Shown piece by piece: positions 57,577-64,000 of a stretch of DNA of 64,000 bases (positions within the stretch are counted from its first letter, which is position 1; the number at the start of each line of letters is the position of its first letter). Made by a program: the position numbers and the translations under genes. The DNA is taken from positions 1 to 64,000 of the forward strand of contig DATBHG010000070.1 in NCBI GenBank assembly GCA_036557665.1, read 5' to 3'. A model generated the notes under the pieces. That model was not told the DNA's origin. It searched no databases and saw only the letters and a program-made list of their open reading frames with translations. The DNA comes from VAZQ01 sp036557665. Lineage in GTDB: Bacteria > Pseudomonadota > Alphaproteobacteria > Rhizobiales > Xanthobacteraceae.

Positions 57577-58272
57577 TTAAGTTGCGCGGGCAGGTGCCGC
57601 AGCCAGCTCGAAAACAGCCCCGGGAAGCTCGGAAAGGTCACTGATTACGCGATCTGCGCCCAACTGCACTACCGGCGTTTCGCTGTAACCATAATCTACC
57701 GCAATAACCCACACCCCCAGGCTTTTTGCCATGGCGACATCGTTTACGGAATCACCCACCATTATGGCATTCTCGACACGCTCACCTGCCAGGCTGAGCG
57801 TAGCGCGCAGCAGCTCCGGATGGGGTTTTTGCACGCCGAAGGTATCCGCCCCGCAAATGACCACGAAACGGGTGGCCAGGCCCAAGGCGTCCAGGAGGCG
57901 TCGCGAAAGCCATTCCAGCTTGTTGGTGCATACTGCCAAGCGACAGCCGCACTGCGACAATTGGTCGAGCGCGGCTTCGAGCCCCTCGAAAGGCCGTGAT
58001 CGGTCTGCAATGTGGTTGGCGTAATGTGCAATGAAACCTTGTATCAACCGGTCTATCTCTGCGGCAGGCAGGTTGCGCCTCTCCGCGGAAAGAGCACGTT
58101 CGATCATCTTTCGTGCACCGCCTCCGACCAGGTAGCGAGCCTCAGCGTACGGCACGCCGGGGAGGCCGATGCCGTCCAAAACCCAGTTGAGGGTGGCGAC
58201 CAGATCCGGGGCAGTATCGACCAGAGTGCCGTCGAGGTCGAATACGACGATGGGGGCGGGCATGGAGGCCAT
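57577..58272 (-). CDS. gph: Phosphoglycolate phosphatase
   Basis: A 231-aa HAD hydrolase that removes phosphate from 2-phosphoglycolate. Motif I DLDGTLVDT, motif II in LAVCTNK, motif III Lys in KPHPE and motif IV GDSVND are intact, with a helical cap at about 25-95. Start ATG 58,272 or 58,263. It faces away from rpiA across a short shared spacer; gph-rpiA proximity is common in this bacterial group. Confidence 0.9.
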   Translation of the reverse strand: MASMPAPIVVFDLDGTLVDTAPDLVATLNWVLDGIGLPGVPYAEARYLVGGGARKMIERALSAERRNLPAAEIDRLIQGFIAHYANHIADRSRPFEGLEAALDQLSQCGCRLAVCTNKLEWLSRRLLDALGLATRFVVICGADTFGVQKPHPELLRATLSLAGERVENAIMVGDSVNDVAMAKSLGVWVIAVDYGYSETPVVQLGADRVISDLSELPGAVFELAAAPARAT

Positions 58273-58367
58273 CGCTACCGATGGATCAAGACCAATGCAA
58301 GCTGCGCCGCATTCGCGCCGGCGATCAAAATGGCGTATGCATGACTGAGCAGCTTGTCTTCCGCACC

Positions 58368-59066
58368 ATGGATGTGGATGCGCAAAAGCGTGCCGCCGCC
58401 GAGCGGGCGCTGGATTTCGTCCAGCCAGGCATGCGCCTTGGCCTGGGCACGGGCTCTACGGCCAAACATTTCGTCGAACAGCTGGCAGTGCGGGTGCGCG
58501 CGGGGCTTCCTCTGATCGCAGTCGCCACTTCCGAGGCAACGAGGCAGGACGCGGAGCGCCTAGGGGTGCCGTTGGCAACTCTCGAGGAGGTGCCGCAGCT
58601 TGATCTCGCCGTCGATGGGGCCGACGAGATCGCACCCGATTTCAGCTTGATCAAAGGCGGGGGCGGGGCGCTGTTGCGGGAGAAGATCGTCGCGTCGGCG
58701 TCCGCGCGCCTGGTTGTGATAGCAGATGAATCCAAATGGGTCCCCGCACTTGGTCGTTATCCGCTGCCGATCGAGGTCGTGCCTTTCGGGTTGGCTGCGA
58801 CACGACGGAAGATCGAAGCCGCTGCGGCCGCCGTAGGCTGCGCGGGCCCCACGCTGCTGCGCCGCGGCACCAACGGCCACGCTTTTGTCACGGATGGCGG
58901 GCACTGGATCCTGGATGCGGCATTCGAGCGAATTGCCGATCCGCAGGCGCTCGCGCATGAGCTCGACCACATTACCGGGGTGGTCGAGCACGGCTTGTTC
59001 ATCAGGTTTGCGCACGTCGCCGTGCTCGCCGGCGCCGGCGGAGTGCGCGTGATCGAGCGGTGTTGA
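58368..59066 (+). CDS. rpiA: Ribose-5-phosphate isomerase A
   Basis: A 232-aa enzyme interconverting ribose-5-phosphate and ribulose-5-phosphate. It shows GLGTGSTAKHF, the DGADEI active-site loop (Asp and Glu), KGGGGALLREKI and the late DHITGVVEHGLF. The ATG at 58,368 aligns with usual family starts (MDVDAQKRAAAERALDFV); ATG 58,341 and 58,281 are also in frame. First of a likely rpiA-DUF2059-gor operon. Confidence 0.95.
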   Translation: MDVDAQKRAAAERALDFVQPGMRLGLGTGSTAKHFVEQLAVRVRAGLPLIAVATSEATRQDAERLGVPLATLEEVPQLDLAVDGADEIAPDFSLIKGGGGALLREKIVASASARLVVIADESKWVPALGRYPLPIEVVPFGLAATRRKIEAAAAAVGCAGPTLLRRGTNGHAFVTDGGHWILDAAFERIADPQALAHELDHITGVVEHGLFIRFAHVAVLAGAGGVRVIERC

Positions 59067-59091
59067 GCTTGCTTTCAGGGAGGAGTGTTTG

Positions 59092-59601
59092 ATGTTTAGT
59101 CGCACCATCAAGGAGGCACTGCGCGTCGTTTCGCTCGGCGTGGCCCTCGCCTTCTGCAGCAGTATCGCTTCTGCTCAGCACCCATCGCCGACCGCCCTGG
59201 CCGCGGCGCAGGAGCTGCTCATCGTCAAAGGTGTAAAGACCTTGTACGAGCCGTTGGTGAGTGGCGTCATCGAGAAAGCCAAGATGATGCTCCTGCAGAC
59301 CAATCCAATGCTGAGCAAGGATCTCAATGACGTGGCAGCCAAGCTGCGCAATGATCTGAACCCGCGCAGTGCAGAAGTTCTGGCCGAAACCGCCCGGCTC
59401 TATGCTGCTCATTTCACGGAGCAGGAGCTCAAGGACGCGCTCGCCTTCTACAAGTCCCCGCTAGGTCACAAGCTGCTCATTCAAGAGCCTGCGATCGCAG
59501 ATGAGAGCATGAGATCCGCGGCGAGTTGGGCGGACAAGCTTTCAGAAGAAGTCATGAACAAGATGCGGACCGAAATGAAAAAACGCGGCCACGACATCTA
59601 G
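59092..59601 (+). CDS. DUF2059 periplasmic protein
   Basis: A 169-aa exported protein with a Sec signal (cleavage near ASAQ). The C-terminal half has HFTEQELKDALAFYKSPLG, a DUF2059 signature. Function unknown. ATG 59,092 follows AGGGAGGAG. It lies between rpiA and gor, an arrangement I recall from Bradyrhizobium relatives, so it may have a periplasmic housekeeping role. Confidence 0.88.
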   Translation: MFSRTIKEALRVVSLGVALAFCSSIASAQHPSPTALAAAQELLIVKGVKTLYEPLVSGVIEKAKMMLLQTNPMLSKDLNDVAAKLRNDLNPRSAEVLAETARLYAAHFTEQELKDALAFYKSPLGHKLLIQEPAIADESMRSAASWADKLSEEVMNKMRTEMKKRGHDI

Positions 59602-59611
59602 TCTGGATCGA

Positions 59612-60997
59612 ATGGCTGATCGCGAGGTCGATCTTTTCGTCATCGGCGCGGGTTCCGGAGGTGTGCGGGCGGCGCGCATCGCTGCGGGCTACGGCGCGCG
59701 CGTCATGGTGGCGGAGGAATACAGGGTCGGCGGAACGTGTGTGATCCGCGGCTGCGTCCCCAAGAAGCTGCTGGTCTACGCCTCGCGTTTTGCAGACGAT
59801 TTCGAGGACGCCGCCGGCTACGGCTGGACGGTGGAGAAGCCCGTATTCAGCTGGACCAATTTGATTGCCAACAAGGATCGGGAGATCGCCCGGCTTGAAG
59901 CGGCCTATGTCACCACGCTCGATCGTGCCAAGGTCGTCCTGACGAGAAGCCGCGCGGTTATCGAGGATGCGCATACGGTGCGTCTTCTCGCGAGCGGGCA
60001 GAGCGTGCGTGCCGGCACAATTCTTATCGCTACAGGAGCCTCACCCCATCTGGGGGCGGATATTGCTGGGCTCGAGCACGTCATCTCCTCGAACGAGGCG
60101 TTTCATCTGGAGCAATTTCCAGGCCGTATCCTCATCCAGGGCGGCGGCTACATCGCCGTCGAGTTCGCCGGGATTTTCCGGGGGCTTGGCGCCGAGGTTA
60201 CGCTGGTCTATCGCGGGGAAAACATTCTGCGCGGATTCGACGACGACGTGCGTGAGCATCTGCGCAGGGAAATGGAGCGACGCGGTATCACGGTCATCAC
60301 CAGGCAGACGGTCGATACGGTTATGAAGGTGGATCGGGGGCTTTGTGTCGAGCTGTCGGATCGCAAGTCTTTCACGGTCGACCGCGTCATGTTTGCCACA
60401 GGCCGCCGGCCGAACGTTGCGGATCTCGGACTCGAGTCGGCGGGGGTGCGCATCGCCAAAACCGGGGGGATCGAAGTGGACGAGCTCTCCCGCACGTCGG
60501 TGCCCAGCATCTATGCAGTCGGCGATGTCACCAACCGGGTCAACCTCACTCCCGTTGCCATTCGCGAGGGTCACGCCTTTGCGGACACGGTGTTCGGCGG
60601 CACGCCGACTGCCGTCGACCATACGAACGTGCCGACCGCGGTTTTCTCCGAGCCCGAAGTCGGGGTCATTGGGCTCACGGAGGCGGCCGCCCGCGAGCGG
60701 CTCTCTCAGGTGGACATCTACAAGACCACGTTCCGGCCGATGAAGATGTCCTTGGCGGGACGCGACACGCGCGCGTTCTTCAAGCTTGTCGTGGATGGAG
60801 ACACCGACCGGGTGGTCGGCTGTCACATCGTGGGGTCCGATGCGGGGGAGATGATCCAGCTCGTCGGCATTCCGGTTAGCATGAATGCAACGAAGCGCGA
60901 TTTCGACGCGGTCATGGCAGTGCATCCGACCGCTGCCGAGGAGCTGGTGACAATGCGCGAGAAGGCGATGAGCTATCGACGCGAGGCCGCGGAATAG
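59612..60997 (+). CDS. gor: Glutathione-disulfide reductase
   Basis: A 461-aa NADPH flavoenzyme that regenerates reduced glutathione. The FAD motif GAGSGGVRAAR, the redox disulfide GGTCVIRGCVPKK, the NADPH site GGGYIAVEFAG and the C-terminal HPTAAEE with catalytic His-Glu are intact. Starts ten bases after the DUF2059 gene. Together with trxB it covers both main thiol systems in this window. Confidence 0.95.
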   Translation: MADREVDLFVIGAGSGGVRAARIAAGYGARVMVAEEYRVGGTCVIRGCVPKKLLVYASRFADDFEDAAGYGWTVEKPVFSWTNLIANKDREIARLEAAYVTTLDRAKVVLTRSRAVIEDAHTVRLLASGQSVRAGTILIATGASPHLGADIAGLEHVISSNEAFHLEQFPGRILIQGGGYIAVEFAGIFRGLGAEVTLVYRGENILRGFDDDVREHLRREMERRGITVITRQTVDTVMKVDRGLCVELSDRKSFTVDRVMFATGRRPNVADLGLESAGVRIAKTGGIEVDELSRTSVPSIYAVGDVTNRVNLTPVAIREGHAFADTVFGGTPTAVDHTNVPTAVFSEPEVGVIGLTEAAARERLSQVDIYKTTFRPMKMSLAGRDTRAFFKLVVDGDTDRVVGCHIVGSDAGEMIQLVGIPVSMNATKRDFDAVMAVHPTAAEELVTMREKAMSYRREAAE

Positions 60998-61110
60998 AGT
61001 CGTTTCACCCGTGCTGGTCAGCCGAGACTCAAGTCGGCTATAAGCAGTCCGGCTACAGGGTAGGAGTCTTGAGCATTAGCCGCAGTAGCCGAGCGTAGGA
61101 GAGGGCGGTC

Positions 61111-62517
61111 ATGCCCGAGCGTTGGACGCGCGACAGCTGGCGCCAGAAACCAATCGAACAGGTGCCCGACTACCCGGATAAGGGGAGCCTGCAAGCCGTG
61201 GAGCGGGAGCTTGCCAAGTTCCCGCCGCTGATTTTCGCGGGCGAGGCCCGCAATCTCAAGCGGGCGCTCGGTCGCGTGGCCACGGGGGAGGGCTTCCTCC
61301 TGCACGGCGGCGACTGCGCGGAGAGCTTTTCCGAGCCCAGCGCCAACAATGTCAGCGCTAACAACATCCGCGACTTTCTGCGTGTATTCCTGCAGATGGC
61401 GGTAGTGTTGACCTATGGCGCCGCGCTGCCCGTGGTCAAGGTCGGCCGCATCGCCGGACAGTTTGCCAAGCCCCGAACAAGCCCTGTCGAGAAAAGGCAT
61501 GGCAAGGAGCTTCCCAGCTATCGTGGAGACATCATCAACGGCGTCGAGTTCACGGAGGAGGTGCGCCGTCCAGATCCCGCACGACAGATCGAGGCCTATC
61601 GCCATTCGGCTGCCACGCTCAATCTCCTGCGGGCTTTTGTACATGGCGGCTACGCCAACCTCGCCAACGTCCGCCAATGGACGCTCGGCTTTGTCAAGGA
61701 TTCCCCGCAATCGCATCATTACGAGGAGCTTGCAGATCGGATCTCAGAGGCGCTGGGCTTCATGCAGGCCTGCGGGCTCGACCTCGAGAGCCATCCCGAG
61801 CTCAAGAGCACCGACTTCTATACGAGCCACGAGGCACTTCTGCTGGGCTATGAGCAGGCGCTGACCCGCGAGGATTCAACCCGTCCCGGCACCTTCTGCT
61901 GCACGTCGGCGCATATGCTGTGGATCGGCGACCGCACCCGGCAGCCGGACCATGCGCACGTCGAGTTCTGCCGGGGCGTTATAAATCCCATCGGGCTCAA
62001 ATGCGGGCCGAGCAGCAAGGTGGACGAGATGCTGCGGCTGATCGACGTTCTCAACCCGGAAAACGAGCCGGGCCGGCTGACGCTCATTGTCCGGCTCGGC
62101 TCGGAAAAGGTGGGCGAGCAACTGCCGGGCATGATCCGCGCCGTGCAGCAGGAGGGGAAGGTCGTTTTGTGGTCGTGCGATCCGATGCACGGGAACACCA
62201 TCACCTCCGAAACGGGCTACAAGACGCGTCCCTTCGACCGCATACTTTCGGAAGTAAAGACGTTCTTCGCAGTTCATCGTGCGGAAGGCACACACGCCGG
62301 CGGCGTGCATCTGGAAATGACCGGGCAGAACGTTGCCGAATGCACCGGTGGGGCGCGCATGATCACCGACGCCGATTTCAAGGACCGCTATCATACCGTC
62401 TGCGATCCCAGGCTCAACGCAGAACAATCGATCGATCTTGCATTCCTGCTTGCCGACCTGCTCAAGGCCGAGCGAACCGCGAAAGTGCGGCCGCTGCCGG
62501 CTGCTGCAGGCCTGTAA
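61111..62517 (+). CDS. Class II 3-deoxy-7-phosphoheptulonate (DAHP) synthase
   Basis: A 468-aa enzyme joining phosphoenolpyruvate and erythrose-4-phosphate to start the shikimate pathway. Class II marks are GEARNLKRALGRVATGEGFL, LLHGGDCAESF, KVGRIAGQFAKPRT and GVHLEMTGQNVAECTGG with metal-binding residues. Length is typical of plant/actinobacterial-type enzymes found in many alphaproteobacteria. The ATG at 61,111 follows AGGAGAGGG. Stops 22 bases before the convergent zinc-ribbon gene. Confidence 0.95.
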   Translation: MPERWTRDSWRQKPIEQVPDYPDKGSLQAVERELAKFPPLIFAGEARNLKRALGRVATGEGFLLHGGDCAESFSEPSANNVSANNIRDFLRVFLQMAVVLTYGAALPVVKVGRIAGQFAKPRTSPVEKRHGKELPSYRGDIINGVEFTEEVRRPDPARQIEAYRHSAATLNLLRAFVHGGYANLANVRQWTLGFVKDSPQSHHYEELADRISEALGFMQACGLDLESHPELKSTDFYTSHEALLLGYEQALTREDSTRPGTFCCTSAHMLWIGDRTRQPDHAHVEFCRGVINPIGLKCGPSSKVDEMLRLIDVLNPENEPGRLTLIVRLGSEKVGEQLPGMIRAVQQEGKVVLWSCDPMHGNTITSETGYKTRPFDRILSEVKTFFAVHRAEGTHAGGVHLEMTGQNVAECTGGARMITDADFKDRYHTVCDPRLNAEQSIDLAFLLADLLKAERTAKVRPLPAAAGL

Positions 62518-62539
62518 TGGGGGCTCGCGGGCGATAAGG

Positions 62540-62755
62540 TCACGCGCGCCTCGGTGTCAGGCGGCTTCGTTCCTCCTGGATCGGCGGGCAGGGCACGCTG
62601 CCGTAGGAACAGAAGACGCAGCAATCCCCTTCCCTTGGGCGAAGTTGCGCGCCGCACCTGGTACAGTCATAGAAGAACCGACATGCATCCGCCGACATGA
62701 TCTCGGTCTTTGCCGTCCCGCAACTTGGGCACGTAATGACGGACTGATAGATCAT
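62540..62755 (-). CDS. GDCCVxC-domain zinc-ribbon protein
   Basis: A 71-aa cysteine-rich protein with two CxxC pairs (CPSC and CTRC) and the family core GDCCVFCSYGSVPCPPIQ. This family is annotated elsewhere as GDCCVxC (seleno)protein; here all positions are Cys, with no in-frame TGA. Probably binds metal; function unknown. It lies 57 bases downstream of a radical SAM gene on the same strand. Confidence 0.85.
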   Translation of the reverse strand: MIYQSVITCPSCGTAKTEIMSADACRFFYDCTRCGAQLRPREGDCCVFCSYGSVPCPPIQEERSRLTPRRA

Positions 62756-62812
62756 GAGCGGTGTATCCCTCCGTTCCTCGCCTTTTTAGGGGAGCTGAAC
62801 GCGCCCGGCGCA

Positions 62813-63739
62813 TCAAGCGATGCTGCACGAGCCGCCGCCGAGAACGCAGAATTTCGCGCAATGAGGATGGTTGAGGCGCACGGGCTTATCGGCCTCCTTC
62901 AGCGTAGGGCCGAGCTCGAACTGCGCATCATATGGCACCAGGGTACATGCAAGGACCACTGGGTGGGCGCTGCCCTTGCGCTTGACGACCATGCGCGAGC
63001 TTGCGCACATCACTTCCGACGGCGATTTGCCGAGAACGCCCCAGCACGCTTGTGTTATTTCCGGGACGTCCGCTTCTGCATCCATTTCCGGAAAGAGCAC
63101 GAGTGCGGCGGCATCAAACGCATCGATCGGAATACGGTGCTCTGAAAACAACCGGGCGAAACCCTCTCGCTCGGCTTGCGGGTCATCGTTCCACATGGTG
63201 CGGCCCGCGACCGTTACTCTGAACCCGGAGCGCGCGAGCCAGATCAGCCCCTCCAGCGTGGGCTTGAAGGTGCCGGGACCGCGCTCCTCCTCGTGACGCT
63301 CGGGCGTGAAGTGGTCGAGCGAGACCCGAATTGTGAGATTTCGGCCAAAACGAGAGTTCAGCTCGATGAGCCTTGACTTCCTTCGCTGCATTGGACGCAT
63401 GGCATTGGTCAGAACGAGGACCCGAAACCGGCGCGACAGGCAGTCCGCCATCATCGCAGAGAGGTCCGGATTCAAGAAGGGCTCGCCCCCGGTGAATCCA
63501 ATCTCTTCCGTATCCCATTCCTCCCGCGCGATCTCATCGAGAAAGGCGACAACCTCGGCGCGGCTGAGATAAACCAGCCGATCATTTCTTGGACTGGATT
63601 CGATGTAGCAGTTCCGGCAGGTGATGTTGCACAGCGTTCCGGTATTGAACCACAACGTTCTCAGCCGCTGCAGGTCAACGGTTGCGCGTGGCTCGCCGAT
63701 GGCGGTGAATTCGGGGTTTTTGAATTTGCGAATGTCCAA
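62813..63739 (-). CDS. Radical SAM protein of unknown substrate
   Basis: A 308-aa radical SAM enzyme. The cluster motif CNITCRNC lies at about residues 37-44, followed by GFTGGEPFLNPD and a partial TIM barrel. The C-terminus carries further cysteines (HCAKFC and GGGSC), possibly an auxiliary cluster. The subfamily is not recognised. Its downstream neighbour is the GDCCVxC protein. The 125 bases upstream, before the SDR gene, hold no other gene. Confidence 0.85.
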   Translation of the reverse strand: MDIRKFKNPEFTAIGEPRATVDLQRLRTLWFNTGTLCNITCRNCYIESSPRNDRLVYLSRAEVVAFLDEIAREEWDTEEIGFTGGEPFLNPDLSAMMADCLSRRFRVLVLTNAMRPMQRRKSRLIELNSRFGRNLTIRVSLDHFTPERHEEERGPGTFKPTLEGLIWLARSGFRVTVAGRTMWNDDPQAEREGFARLFSEHRIPIDAFDAAALVLFPEMDAEADVPEITQACWGVLGKSPSEVMCASSRMVVKRKGSAHPVVLACTLVPYDAQFELGPTLKEADKPVRLNHPHCAKFCVLGGGSCSIA

Positions 63740-63865
63740 TTTCGCGACCCGATCGCAAGGTGCTCTGGATAGAGCTTATGTTAGCATGCGCAGGCTCGAT
63801 GACCGTCACCGGAGGTGAGATGGGTCACGATCTTGTGTTCGATGGCAACACAAGGCTAGCCGCCG

Positions 63866-64000
63866 TCAGCCGCCCTCGCGGAACTCCGGATAAAGCGTCA
63901 TGCCGCCGTCGACGAACAGCGTCGTGCCGGTGACGTAGTCGGATTCGTCCGATGCGAGCCACACTGCCGCTCTGGCGATGTCCTCAGGTTCCCCGATGCG
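63866..64000 (-). CDS. 3' end of an SDR-family oxidoreductase gene (cut by window)
   Basis: The last 44 codons are present. The sequence RIGEPEDIARAAVWLASDE followed by TGTTLFVDGG is the classical SDR C-terminus. The rest lies beyond position 64,000, so cofactor and substrate cannot be judged. Confidence 0.85.
   Translation of the reverse strand, partial: RIGEPEDIARAAVWLASDESDYVTGTTLFVDGGMTLYPEFREGG

Noticed and set aside
62540..62755. Selenocysteine in the GDCCVxC protein
   Set aside because: All candidate positions are ordinary Cys codons; no in-frame TGA is read through.
62438..63145. 235-aa plus-strand frame over the zinc-ribbon and radical SAM genes
   Set aside because: Antisense to two genes with clear motifs; no motif of its own.

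Overview
The window looks like about 64 kb of a GC-rich alphaproteobacterial chromosome, most plausibly Hyphomicrobiales (Xanthobacteraceae/Bradyrhizobiaceae-like). I infer this from gene content and order (gph | rpiA-DUF2059-gor, class II DAHP synthase, trxB followed by a LysR gene, abundant TRAP and Bug-type solute-binding proteins, a PleC/DivJ-style kinase), not from a marker gene. No rRNA, convincing tRNA or CRISPR array is visible.

Region 1 (about 1-19,750): the late half of a podovirus-like prophage, all genes on the plus strand and tightly packed. The order is small terminase candidate, large terminase, portal, a small virion protein and fibre, a small conserved protein, scaffold, SU10-like (DUF5309) major capsid, head/decoration proteins, adaptor, tail nozzle, GNAT-like protein, internal virion proteins, collar fibre, three-module lysin and a set of small membrane proteins that probably form the lysis cassette. 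No integrase, repressor or replication gene is in the window, so the left part of the element is outside or lost. The first kilobase, including the ATPase half of terL, is much more AT-rich than the rest.

Region 2 (about 19,750-25,000): a GGDEF-EAL protein with a periplasmic sensor and a UDP-glucuronate decarboxylase lie between two diverged copies of the same prophage-end sequence. In the left copy a small phage gene is intact and a 68-aa gene is a relic; in the right copy the reverse holds. Two opposed intrinsic terminators follow.

Region 3 (about 25,000-33,800): core genes on the minus strand (LysR regulator, trxB, greA, carB, a methyltransferase, a TauD-type dioxygenase). Four unrelated short tandem repeats of 7, 12, 16 and 18 bp sit exactly at gene ends between 24.9 and 28.1 kb, and two of them lengthen the C-termini of TrxB and CarB.

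Region 4 (about 33,900-40,600): a probable catabolic/uptake island with a complete TRAP transporter (DctP-Q-M), a Bug-type binding protein, an AtzA/TrzN-like amidohydrolase, a FlK-like thioesterase and a secreted cysteine-containing protein.

Region 5 (about 40,800-64,000): an RND efflux pair translationally coupled to dusA, a TSUP permease, a histidine kinase with a membrane retropepsin-like protein, GST, an MBL-fold hydrolase, a HIBADH-type dehydrogenase, Mrp, two tandem TakP-like Tat-exported binding proteins without a permease, moaA, a PEGA lipoprotein, gph, rpiA, a DUF2059 protein, gor, class II DAHP synthase, a GDCCVxC zinc-ribbon protein downstream of a radical SAM gene, and the 3' end of an SDR gene cut by the window edge.
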